Shown here piece by piece: positions 7,734 to 14,399 of a stretch of 46,350 nucleotides of DNA. The stretch is from Chloroflexi bacterium UBA5177 (lineage in GTDB: Bacteria; Chloroflexota; UBA5177), in assembly GCA_002413265.1 (NCBI GenBank), contig DHWR01000054.1, positions 1-46,350 of the forward strand, read 5' to 3'. The position numbers and the translations under genes are program-made. Each line of letters begins with the position of its first letter. Position 1 is the first letter of the stretch. The notes beneath the pieces were generated by a model. It did not search any database, was not told where the DNA came from, and saw only the letters and a program-made list of their open reading frames with translations.

Positions 7734-9386
7734 ATGGACAAGGACGGAGCTCTGACACCGGACTTCGAGGAGCGGAGGGACAATCCTGCCGGCCGCGAGA
7801 GAGACTTTTCTTTCACCACTCTGTCCGATCAACCGATAAAACCGCTATACACCCTTGGCGACCGCGAGGACGCAGACTTCGCCCTCGACATCGGCTTCCC
7901 CGGCGAATACCCGTATACGCGTGGCATCTACCACAACATGTACCGCGGCCGGCTCTGGACGATGAGGCAATTCGCCGGCTTTGGCGCCGCCTCCGACACC
8001 AATCGGCGCTTTCACTACCTTCTGGAGCACGGAGTGACGGGGCTCTCCGTTGCCTTCGACAACCCGACGCTCATGGGTATGGACTCCGACGATCCCCGGT
8101 CATTTGGAGAAGTTGGCCGCACCGGGGTGGCGATCGATTCACTGGCGGACATGGAGACCCTCTTCGACGGCATTCCGCTGGACCAGGTCAGCACGTCGAT
8201 GACCATCAACGCGCCGGCGGCGGTGCTGCTGGCGATGTATGTGGCGGTGGGCGAGAAGCAGGGCGTGGCCGCAAGCAAGCTGACCGGCACTCTGCAGAAC
8301 GACATTCTCAAGGAATACATTGCCCAGAAGGAGTGGATCTACCCTCCAGCCGCCGGCGTAAAGCTAATAGTCGACACCATAGAGTTCACCTCCCGCGAGA
8401 TCCCCAAGTACAACCCGGTGAGCATCTCCGGCTACCACATTCGAGAAGCGGGTTCGACGGCCGTCCAAGAGCTGGCGTTCACGATCGCAGATGGCATGAC
8501 GTACGTCGAAAGCTGCGTCAATCGCGGGCTTGCCGTCGATTCGTTTGCCCCGCGCCTGTCGTTCTTCTGGAATTCCCACATCGACTTCTTCGAGGAAGTT
8601 GCGAAGTTCCGAGCGGCGCGCAGGATCTGGTCTCGGCTGATGCGGGAGAAGTACGGAGCCAAGGACCCGAAGTCCTGGCTCATGCGATTTCACACGCAGA
8701 CGGCTGGAGTCTCACTCACGGCTCAGCAGCCGGAAAACAACATTGTCCGAACAGCGCTTGAGGCGTTGGCAGCGGTTCTGGGCGGTACTCAGTCTCTTCA
8801 CACCAATTCCATGGACGAGGTCCTGGCACTTCCCACCGAGAAGGCCGTGGAAATCGCGCTGCGAACGCAGCAGATCATTGCATTCGAAACGGGAGTGGTG
8901 AACACCGTCGATCCGCTGGGTGGCTCGTACTTCGTCGAAGCTCTCACCGATGAGATGGAGTCCGGAGCGCTTGAGTACTTCGCCCGTATCGAAGAGCTCG
9001 GAGGGGTGCTTCCGGGGATCGAGCAGGGCTTTTTCCAGCGAGAGATAGGAGAGGCCGCATTCAGATATCAGCAACAGCTGGAACGTAAGGAGAAGGCGAT
9101 GGTGGGGGTCAACGAGTTCGTGGACTCAGCTCCGATCGACATACCGATCCTTCGCATCGATCCGGATGTCGAGCGGTCACAGAGGGCCCGCCTGGCAGAA
9201 GTGAAGACGAGTCGAAACCATCCTCAGGTCGCCGGAGCTCTCGACCACCTGTCGGCGGCCACCCGGCGGGAGGAAAATGTCATGCCCTACATTCTCGACG
9301 CGGTTCGAGGGTACGCGACAGTGCAGGAAATCTCCGATGCTATGAAGGTGACACTCGGAAGCTATCGTGAGCCCGCCTTCGTTTAG
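7734..9386 (+). CDS. icmA: B12-dependent acyl-CoA mutase large subunit, isobutyryl-CoA mutase-like (methylmalonyl-CoA mutase family)
   Basis: Catalytic TIM-barrel subunit (550 residues) of an adenosylcobalamin-dependent carbon-skeleton mutase, without the C-terminal B12 domain, which is the next gene. The family core is clear: [46 protein letters not shown] (Y234, H235) and [18 protein letters not shown]. In Propionibacterium methylmalonyl-CoA mutase, Tyr89 (in RQYAG) and Arg207 (in FMVRN) contact the substrate carboxylate. The aligned residues here are Phe80 (RQFAG) and Gln198 (YIAQK), the pair known from isobutyryl-CoA mutase. The predicted reaction is isobutyryl-CoA to n-butyryl-CoA, or a close relative such as the pivalyl/isovaleryl-CoA pair. 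The family is certain; the substrate is inferred from these two residues. Confidence 0.88.
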   Translation: MDKDGALTPDFEERRDNPAGRERDFSFTTLSDQPIKPLYTLGDREDADFALDIGFPGEYPYTRGIYHNMYRGRLWTMRQFAGFGAASDTNRRFHYLLEHGVTGLSVAFDNPTLMGMDSDDPRSFGEVGRTGVAIDSLADMETLFDGIPLDQVSTSMTINAPAAVLLAMYVAVGEKQGVAASKLTGTLQNDILKEYIAQKEWIYPPAAGVKLIVDTIEFTSREIPKYNPVSISGYHIREAGSTAVQELAFTIADGMTYVESCVNRGLAVDSFAPRLSFFWNSHIDFFEEVAKFRAARRIWSRLMREKYGAKDPKSWLMRFHTQTAGVSLTAQQPENNIVRTALEALAAVLGGTQSLHTNSMDEVLALPTEKAVEIALRTQQIIAFETGVVNTVDPLGGSYFVEALTDEMESGALEYFARIEELGGVLPGIEQGFFQREIGEAAFRYQQQLERKEKAMVGVNEFVDSAPIDIPILRIDPDVERSQRARLAEVKTSRNHPQVAGALDHLSAATRREENVMPYILDAVRGYATVQEISDAMKVTLGSYREPAFV

Positions 9387-9405
9387 CGAGCGGGGAGGAG
9401 CAGCA

Positions 9406-9825
9406 TTGACAGAATCGGGAAGAATCAGGGTACTGATGGCCAAAGCCGGCCTGGACGGCCACGACCGTGGAGTGAAGGTTGTTGCTCGCGCGCTGCGCGA
9501 CTCCGGGATAGAGGTGATCTACACGGGCTTACATCAGACGCCGGAGCAGGTTGTCGCGGCTGCGGTGCAGGAAGATGTGGATGCTATCGGGCTCTCCCTC
9601 CTCTCCGGGGCGCACATGACCATCTTTCCCAGGATCCTCGACTTGTTGAAATCGGAGGACGCAGGCGACATCGTCCTTTTCGGGGGTGGCACGATACCAG
9701 ACCCCGATGTTGCCGAGCTCAAGAAAGCTGGCGTTGCCGAGCTCTTCACGCCGGGATCCTCGACCCTGGACATCGTGGACTGGGTGCGAAACAACCTCCA
9801 GCACAAGAGCCATGCGAGCGCCTAG
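9406..9825 (+). CDS. icmB: B12-dependent acyl-CoA mutase small subunit (cobalamin-binding)
   Basis: Stand-alone cobalamin-binding domain of 139 residues partnering the large subunit upstream. It has the base-off/His-on signature D-x-H-x-x-G in [14 protein letters not shown], the S-x-L motif in [12 protein letters not shown], and the glycine turn [12 protein letters not shown] before TPGSS. The start is a TTG at 9406, preceded by GGAGGAG at 9394-9400. The open frame extends back to 9367 inside the large-subunit gene, but that adds 13 residues with no ribosome-binding site. Size and separate coding match IcmB and split methylmalonyl-CoA mutases. Last gene of the operon. Confidence 0.94.
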   Translation: MTESGRIRVLMAKAGLDGHDRGVKVVARALRDSGIEVIYTGLHQTPEQVVAAAVQEDVDAIGLSLLSGAHMTIFPRILDLLKSEDAGDIVLFGGGTIPDPDVAELKKAGVAELFTPGSSTLDIVDWVRNNLQHKSHASA

Positions 9826-9836
9826 GGTTTGTCTGT

Positions 9837-10136
9837 CTACAGGAACTGGCCGGCCATCACGATCAACAACATCACCCCCAGAGACGCGAAGGATCCGACC
9901 ACTACCGTGAGCATCGGCGCCAAAGACAGGTATCGCCAGCGAGCCGCGTCTCCCCGCGCGTCGTCTCGGCGAAACGCCAGTATGAGTTGCCGCACAACTG
10001 CCACGTACACCAGGACGTAGAAGATCGCTGCCCCGGTGGTCTGCAGCAGCGTAAATCCCAGGAACTTACTGAAAAGGAAGCCTTCCACGAACCAAATTGA
10101 TCCCGCTAGAAGTAGGTAGAAGGTGGCGCGAAACAT
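9837..10136 (-). CDS. Small three-helix membrane protein, unknown function
   Basis: A 99-residue product with about three hydrophobic segments (YLLLAGSIWFVEGFLF, TTGAAIFYVLVYVAVV, and a long C-terminal one ending IVMAGQFL), separated by a charged loop RRDDARGDAARWR. I do not recognise a family. It is convergent with the mutase small subunit and ends only 11 bases from it. It lies downstream of tRNA-Leu on the same strand, with a hairpin between. The ATG at 10136 is used; a TTG two codons upstream is also possible, and no clear ribosome-binding site is seen. The coding call rests on the hydrophobic pattern and tight packing. Confidence 0.6.
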   Translation of the reverse strand: MFRATFYLLLAGSIWFVEGFLFSKFLGFTLLQTTGAAIFYVLVYVAVVRQLILAFRRDDARGDAARWRYLSLAPMLTVVVGSFASLGVMLLIVMAGQFL

Positions 10137-10148
10137 CGGCAATCAAAG

Positions 10149-10173
10149 GGCCCTGCCGGTATAGGGCAGGGCC
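10149..10173 (-). terminator. Hairpin between tRNA-Leu and the small membrane protein gene
   Basis: A perfect 9-bp stem (GGCCCTGCC paired with GGCAGGGCC) with a 7-base loop. On the minus strand it follows the tRNA-Leu 3' end by about 20 bases, and the next bases are TTTGATT, a poor T tract. It may terminate tRNA-Leu, or it may be a leader hairpin of the membrane protein gene that starts 13 bases on. Confidence 0.5.
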
Positions 10174-10194
10174 AAGGTTACGTCCTTCGCAATC

Positions 10195-10282
10195 TGGTGC
10201 GCCCGACTGGACTCGAACCAGCACTCCCTTGACGGGAACTAGGCCCTCAACCTAGCGCGTCTACCTGTTCCGCCACGGGCGC
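10195..10282 (-). tRNA. tRNA-Leu(GAG)
   Basis: An 88-base class II tRNA on the minus strand. The 7-bp acceptor stem GCGCCCG/CGGGCGC is perfect, the discriminator is A, and CCA is encoded (TGG at 10195-10197 on the plus strand). The anticodon stem CTAGG/CCTAG holds the loop TTGAGGG with anticodon GAG, and the long variable arm with a CCC/GGG stem is typical of leucine tRNAs. Confidence 0.96.
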
Positions 10283-10294
10283 GCAACGCTCATA

Positions 10295-10325
10295 AGTATA
10301 CGGGACCCGTCGACGAGACTGTCAA
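10295..10325 (-). promoter_or_regulatory. Promoter of tRNA-Leu
   Basis: On the minus strand a perfect TTGACA (10325-10320) is followed after 19 bases by TATACT (10300-10295), ending 12 bases before the tRNA 5' end. The spacing is slightly long, but both boxes are strong and correctly placed for a tRNA gene. Confidence 0.6.
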
Positions 10326-10337
10326 CGGAATCTGCCC

Positions 10338-10362
10338 CGGCAAACGGTGTGGTAGTTTGCCG
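10338..10362. repeat. Inverted repeat ahead of the adenosyltransferase gene
   Basis: CGGCAAAC at 10338-10345 and GTTTGCCG at 10355-10362 form a perfect 8-base inverted repeat with a 9-base centre. It lies 21 bases before the adenosyltransferase ATG, just upstream of its ribosome-binding site. It could be an operator or a leader hairpin. The short region does not resemble a cobalamin riboswitch. Confidence 0.45.
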
Positions 10363-10383
10363 TACTGGGTGGAGGTGACGGTC

Positions 10384-10911
10384 ATGGCGCGGGTCACTAC
10401 GAGAACCGGAGACGACGGCTACACCGACCTTCTCGGCTCGGGTAGAGTCCCGAAGTATCATCGCCGTCCGGAGGCCTACGGCACGGTCGACGAAGCGACC
10501 TCTGCCCTGGGTCTGGCGCGGGCCCTGTCAACGTCGGCCGAACTCAAAGAGATTGTAGGAAAGGTTCAAAGCGATCTGTACGTGCTGATGGCCGAGCTCG
10601 CCACGGCCCCCGAAAACTACGACAAGGTCGATTTCAAGATTAAGCCGGAGGATGTCCACAGGATCGATGCCGAGAGTGAGAGGTTGAAGGGTCAGGTGGA
10701 GATCGGCAACCGATTCATCATTCCTGGAGACACGGTGGTCGGTGCTTCCCTGGATGTGGCACGAACCATTGTTCGACGGGCCGAAAGACAGGTGGCGCGC
10801 CTGTACCACGAAGGCGACGTCAAGAATGCTGACGCGCTGGGCTACCTGAATCGGCTGTCGGATCTGCTTTTCATCCTGGCCCGCTGGGAAGAAGCCGCCT
10901 CGAGCAGCTGA
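10384..10911 (+). CDS. pduO: PduO-type corrinoid adenosyltransferase (ATP:cob(I)alamin)
   Basis: Transfers the adenosyl group of ATP to cob(I)alamin, making the adenosylcobalamin needed by the mutase encoded about 600 bases upstream. The 175-residue product has the N-terminal ATP-binding motif TRTGDDGYTDLLGSGR and the VDEATSALGLAR helix. The C-terminal signature is RTIVRRAERQVARL followed by LNRLSDLLFILARWEE. The ATG at 10384 is chosen because GGTGGAGGTGA lies just upstream; an in-frame ATG at 10357 would add nine residues. The enzyme belongs to the PduO/MMAB fold, not the CobA or EutT folds. It is a separate transcription unit from the mutase operon, beginning past tRNA-Leu. Confidence 0.93.
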   Translation: MARVTTRTGDDGYTDLLGSGRVPKYHRRPEAYGTVDEATSALGLARALSTSAELKEIVGKVQSDLYVLMAELATAPENYDKVDFKIKPEDVHRIDAESERLKGQVEIGNRFIIPGDTVVGASLDVARTIVRRAERQVARLYHEGDVKNADALGYLNRLSDLLFILARWEEAASSS

Positions 10912-10948
10912 ACAGGCGCTCGGCTACGGATTCACCGTATACTGAGCA

Positions 10949-10976
10949 GAAGCCAGGGCCGGTGGCCGCTGGCTTC
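10949..10976 (+). terminator. Hairpin after the adenosyltransferase gene
   Basis: GAAGCCAG at 10949-10956 pairs perfectly with CTGGCTTC at 10969-10976, and an inner GGCC/GGCC stem extends the hairpin. It starts 38 bases past the adenosyltransferase stop. Only a short mixed stretch (GTTAGG) follows, so it lacks a U tract; termination or transcript stabilisation are both possible. Confidence 0.5.
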
Positions 10977-11009
10977 GTTAGGCTGGGCGCTGGTAGCGGT
11001 CACTTTGCC

Positions 11010-11086
11010 CAGCTCTTAGAATTCTGTATGAGAAAACGATACTTTTCGACGTCCGCGCGAAAAGTAAGACGGAAAGTCGAGAGCTG
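11010..11086 (+). promoter_or_regulatory. Structured leader of the zinc-ribbon protein gene
   Basis: A perfect 9-bp hairpin (TACTTTTCG at 11040-11048 with CGAAAAGTA at 11058-11066, 9-base loop) is enclosed by a second possible stem, CAGCTCT at 11010-11016 with AGAGCTG at 11080-11086. The 3' arm of the outer stem ends three bases before the ATG at 11090 and would cover the ribosome-binding region. This suggests translation control through leader folding; no known riboswitch class is recognised. Confidence 0.4.
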
Positions 11087-11089
11087 AGA

Positions 11090-11506
11090 ATGGCTAAGAA
11101 TTTTGGCGGCAGGGCACAGCGAGTGCCCGAGGTTTTCGCCCCGGATGACAGGACGGGAGCCGACGCCTTTGTGTATTGCAAGGGCTGCGGGACGCAGCTT
11201 GACGGGCATCCGCGGCACATGAGCGGGCGCACGCCGGTGACGGTCATGATGTGCGACGACTGCCGTGAGAAATATGGCCACGATCTGATTCCGCCCGCCG
11301 ACGTGCCCACCTTCTGCTACCGCTGCGGCGGAAAAGACGAGATCTTTATCAGCCGCGGGCAGGCACCAATCACCTACCACGTCTGCCCGCGCTGCGTGCC
11401 GGACCGTGCCGCCCGCTATCGCTCCGGCGACTTCGAAGAGGTCGTTGCACCGGTACCGGAGCCGGCGGAGACCACAGAAACCGCTCAGCCACAGGCCGCA
11501 AAGTAG
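11090..11506 (+). CDS. Double zinc-ribbon protein, unknown function
   Basis: A 138-residue soluble protein with four CxxC knuckles: C30/C33 (CKGC), C55/C58 (CDDC), C76/C79 (CYRC) and C99/C102 (CPRC). These should form two zinc ribbons in tandem. Between them are PRHMSGRTPVTVMMC and ISRGQAPITYHVCP. The C-terminal 25 residues are acidic and proline/alanine-rich and probably disordered. Zinc ribbons of this kind bind nucleic acid or ribosomal or RNA polymerase partners, but no specific family is recognised. It has its own structured leader and stands alone, followed by a convergent minus-strand gene. ATG with a weak GAGAG ribosome-binding site. Confidence 0.8.
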   Translation: MAKNFGGRAQRVPEVFAPDDRTGADAFVYCKGCGTQLDGHPRHMSGRTPVTVMMCDDCREKYGHDLIPPADVPTFCYRCGGKDEIFISRGQAPITYHVCPRCVPDRAARYRSGDFEEVVAPVPEPAETTETAQPQAAK

Positions 11507-11544
11507 CCGAGCGCTGCCGCCAGGCCCTGGTGAGCCCTGAAAGG

Positions 11545-11922
11545 CTACGCCGTGGCCGCGAGACCCGGGGACGGGGCTGTGTCCAGCAGCGACGACGCCT
11601 GCCGCGCCGCGCGTCTCAACGCCCGCATCCGGTTGGCGGCCGGCATGCCGGACCACGAGACTTTTAGCCTGCGAAGATTGTCACGAAGCGCGCCGACATC
11701 GCTCCGTGGCTGATTGGACGTCTCCTTTTCCAAGGAACGCGTGTCCCTCGGCGCCGCACCAGCGCCGGCACGTGGAGACCGGCTCAGAAGCTCCATCTGT
11801 CCGGCGACCGACATGAGCACGGTGAGCACGTCCAACTGCAGGTCCCCGTTGAGGTCATCATGCTCCAAGATGAGATCGAGCATATGAAGGCGGTTCTCCA
11901 TCTGAGCCTTTGACAGAGCCAT
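11545..11922 (-). CDS. Small protein of unknown function downstream of tsaD
   Basis: A 125-residue product with an N-terminal helical part (ENRLHMLDLILEHDDLNGDLQLDVLTVLMSVAGQMELL), a polar linker rich in Arg and Ser, and a basic C-terminal helix (RMRALRRAARQA). No signal peptide or membrane segment is seen, and I recognise no family. AGGGAGG lies 6 bases before the ATG, which supports real translation. It follows tsaD on the same strand by 64 bases. A possible own promoter (TTGTCC, 19 bases, TATACA at 11973-11968) lies in that gap, so co-transcription with the t6A genes is possible but not certain. Confidence 0.7.
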   Translation of the reverse strand: MALSKAQMENRLHMLDLILEHDDLNGDLQLDVLTVLMSVAGQMELLSRSPRAGAGAAPRDTRSLEKETSNQPRSDVGALRDNLRRLKVSWSGMPAANRMRALRRAARQASSLLDTAPSPGLAATA

Positions 11923-11986
11923 GGAAACCTCCCTCTACCGAGCTCTTCAGCAAGATATATGCCTTAGTGTATACCGGGAGAGAAGC

Positions 11987-13030
11987 TTATAGGGACAAGC
12001 TCGGGTGGACATCGGGATCCTGGGCAGCGGCTGGAACAAAATGGCCGGCCGAGGCGATCATCGCCCCGTTGTCCGTGCAATATTCGAGTTCAGCCAGGCA
12101 GAGCGGGAGCCTCGCGGCCGCCTCCATGCGCCGGCGCAACGCACTACTCGCGGCCACACCTCCGACGACGGCCACAGACGCGGCTTTCATCTCGAGAGCG
12201 GCTTGCCAGCATTTTGTAGCGAGAACGTCCACCACACTTTGCTGGAATCCAGAGGCGATGTTTGCGATCTGTTCTCTTGACAGATCCGCGGAGAGACCGA
12301 CCGAATGCAACGATGCTCCTCGCGACGGCGTCTCACTGCCGTTGGCCGCGTGAACGGTGTGTAGCACTGCCGTTTTCAATCCGCTAAAGGAAAAATTGTA
12401 GGTTCCCGGCAGCCAGGCCCGCGGGAATTGCACCGGATTGGTCGCCTCCCTAGATACGGCTTCGATGCTCGGTCCCCCGGGGTACGGAAGCCCGAGGAGT
12501 CGCGCCACCTTGTCGAACGCTTCTCCAGCCGCGTCGTCCAGGGTGCGACCGAGCACCTGGTACTCTCCATGATCCGTGACCAGCACAAGCTCGGTGTGGC
12601 CGCCAGACACGATCAAGGTCAGCATCGGTAGCTCTGGGCCGGGCTGAGGTGGATCTGCCCGCGTCAACCACACCGAGTGCAGGTGTCCCTCCAAATGGTT
12701 TACCGCAACGAAGGGACGCCCAAGAGCTAGCGACAAGGCTCGCCCGAACGTCAAACCTACTAGCAATGCGCCAGCAAGGCCGGGTCCTTGTGTGGCGGCT
12801 ACGGTGTCGATGTCTTGTTTCTGGATGCCGGCACTAGCCAGCGCAAGCTCGACCACGGGGATGATGGAGCGAACATGCTGGCGGCTGGCGATCTCGGGAA
12901 CCACGCCACCAAACTCAGCATGCAGCTGTACCTGCGAAGAGACCACGTTCGAACGGACCAGGCGACCGTCCTCGACAACTGCCGCGCTCGTCTCATCACA
13001 CGAAGTCTCGATGCCGAGAGTCAGAGTCAC
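11987..13030 (-). CDS. tsaD: tRNA N6-adenosine threonylcarbamoyltransferase TsaD
   Basis: Transfers threonylcarbamoyl from TC-AMP to A37 of ANN-decoding tRNAs, working with TsaB and TsaE, which are encoded upstream in this operon. The 347-residue ASKHA-fold product begins TLGIETSCDETSAAVVEDG. It has the iron-binding histidines H112 and H116 in NHLEGHLHS, the GPGLAGALLVGL loop at 82-93 and LTLIVSGGHTELV. Near the C terminus are VVGGVAASSALRRRM and YCTDNGAMIA. The ATG overlaps the stop of the acetyltransferase gene by four bases. No tsaC/sua5, the TC-AMP synthase, is present in the window. Confidence 0.96.
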   Translation of the reverse strand: MTLTLGIETSCDETSAAVVEDGRLVRSNVVSSQVQLHAEFGGVVPEIASRQHVRSIIPVVELALASAGIQKQDIDTVAATQGPGLAGALLVGLTFGRALSLALGRPFVAVNHLEGHLHSVWLTRADPPQPGPELPMLTLIVSGGHTELVLVTDHGEYQVLGRTLDDAAGEAFDKVARLLGLPYPGGPSIEAVSREATNPVQFPRAWLPGTYNFSFSGLKTAVLHTVHAANGSETPSRGASLHSVGLSADLSREQIANIASGFQQSVVDVLATKCWQAALEMKAASVAVVGGVAASSALRRRMEAAARLPLCLAELEYCTDNGAMIASAGHFVPAAAQDPDVHPSLSL

Positions 13031-13716
13031 GCGTCTTTGGCGGCCTCTTCCGAGTGCGCCTCGAGAGAGCCACCTGGAAGGTGAATAAACAGATCACCCG
13101 CTTCGCCGAGTCGTTTTTGAAGTTCCGTCACGTGCTCCTCGAACCGTCGCCGATATTGCTCGTCTCGTATGTCGGGCGTGGTCATGATGTAGGCGTCTTC
13201 ATTGTTGTCGCTGTAGTAACGAGGTCTCAGACCCTCGGTCTCAAATCCGTACTTCCGATAGAGCCTTTGAGCCACGTCGTTAGACATCCGCACCTCGAGG
13301 GTCAGGCGGTGGGCACCCATGTCCTGAGCTGCCTCCAGCAGCGTCGCCAGAAGAAGTTCTCCAAGCTTTTTGCCTCGCCACTCGGGACGCACCGCAATGG
13401 TCGTGATGTGCGCCTCGTCGATCATCAGCCACATTCCGGCGTATCCGGCTATCTGGCCTGTGCTTTGACGATCTTCTTCGTTGCGCTGCGGTCTAAAGAG
13501 AAACCCGAGAGGGAACCTGGGACGACTGGGCTCCCGTGGTACGGGAACCGGTCTCCCCTCCGGAATCTGGCGTAGCACGAAGTACCGCGCGTTGCGATTG
13601 TGCAAAATCTCACGCCGGTAGGCGCTTGCCGGCCAGGGAAGGGAATAGCTCAGCCGATCCACTTCCAGGACTTCGGGAATGTCGGCGAGATCCATGGCCT
13701 CGACAAGGAGTCTCAT
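13027..13716 (-). CDS. rimI: RimI-like GNAT N-acetyltransferase with insertion and C-terminal extension
   Basis: GNAT-fold acetyltransferase related to RimI, which acetylates the N terminus of ribosomal protein S18. The acetyl-CoA loop is in AVRPEWRGKKLGELLLATLLE (around 108-128), followed by LEVRMSNDVAQRLYRKYGFE and a YYSDNNEDAYIM strand typical of RimI. At 229 residues it is longer than usual RimI (about 150): residues 51-87 are a proline/arginine-rich insertion between two core strands, and the last 55 or so residues form a charged helical tail. Its position between tsaB and tsaD is the common RimI context. Whether it still acetylates S18 is not shown. Confidence 0.88.
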   Translation of the reverse strand: MRLLVEAMDLADIPEVLEVDRLSYSLPWPASAYRREILHNRNARYFVLRQIPEGRPVPVPREPSRPRFPLGFLFRPQRNEEDRQSTGQIAGYAGMWLMIDEAHITTIAVRPEWRGKKLGELLLATLLEAAQDMGAHRLTLEVRMSNDVAQRLYRKYGFETEGLRPRYYSDNNEDAYIMTTPDIRDEQYRRRFEEHVTELQKRLGEAGDLFIHLPGGSLEAHSEEAAKDA

Positions 13717-13719
13717 CGC

Positions 13720-14397
13720 TCACCCTTGAGCCGCATCCCGCTTTTCCTCCGCGGCGGAGCGCCGGAGATACAACGGCTCTGCCTCGTGCGATTCGTCCCG
13801 TCCACCCTGCGCAAAGTACGCTCTGCCCAATTCTGCCAGAAGGGATGCGCGCCTCAGGCTCGCCCACGGCTCGCGAGAAACGGATATTCCGTTTGCGGAG
13901 AGATACTCAGAGACTTCAGGGAGCTCCTCGCCGCAGAGGCAGTCGCCCTCGTAGACGTGCGCGGCCAGCTGGCTCAGTGAAAGCAACAGGTACTCGCTGG
14001 AACGCACGACGCGGCTCTGCTGGACCTGGTATCGGGCCAGATAGTATTGGCCGCGCCCGGCCGAAATGAGCGCACAGACGCTGGGCCCGCGAGAGCCCGC
14101 GGCCAGAACATCGAGCGTGCTGACTCCAGCCAGGGGAATGTCCAGAGCCAAAGCGAAGGCTTTGCTTGCACTCATTCCGACTCGGATGCCGCTAAACGAG
14201 CCCGGTCCAGTGGCAACCGCCAGCGCGCCGACGTCCTTGATGTTTGAGCCGGAAAGTTCAAAAAGCGTGTCGAGAGCTCGGAACAGCTGCGTCGAGTGAT
14301 GTGATCCGGCGGTCCAGGAAATCTCCGCCTGCACCCCGGACTTGTTACTCAGGGCGACGCTCGCTTGGGCCGTCGATGTATCGATAGCAAGGATCAC
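13720..14397 (-). CDS. tsaB: tRNA threonylcarbamoyladenosine biosynthesis protein TsaB
   Basis: TsaB is the scaffold partner of TsaD in the bacterial t6A complex. The 225-residue product opens MILAIDTSTAQASVALSN and has HSTQLFRALDTLFELSG. The glycine-rich loop AVATGPGSFSGIRVGMSASKAFA follows around 62-84, and then GVSTLDVLAAG. The C-terminal half is variable, as usual for the family, and ends with a charged tail. It lies two bases after tsaE and three bases before rimI on the same strand, so all four genes are probably one transcript. Confidence 0.94.
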   Translation of the reverse strand: MILAIDTSTAQASVALSNKSGVQAEISWTAGSHHSTQLFRALDTLFELSGSNIKDVGALAVATGPGSFSGIRVGMSASKAFALALDIPLAGVSTLDVLAAGSRGPSVCALISAGRGQYYLARYQVQQSRVVRSSEYLLLSLSQLAAHVYEGDCLCGEELPEVSEYLSANGISVSREPWASLRRASLLAELGRAYFAQGGRDESHEAEPLYLRRSAAEEKRDAAQG

Positions 14398-14399
14398 TC

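Noticed and set aside
7734..9825. Methylmalonyl-CoA mutase as the default name for the mutase pair
   Set aside because: The specificity residues aligned to Tyr89 and Arg207 are Phe80 and Gln198, which point to isobutyryl-CoA mutase; the family name is kept in the call.
10285..10384. A cobalamin riboswitch before the adenosyltransferase gene
   Set aside because: The region is about 100 bases and lacks the B12-box consensus and the expected multi-stem structure; part of it is the tRNA-Leu promoter.
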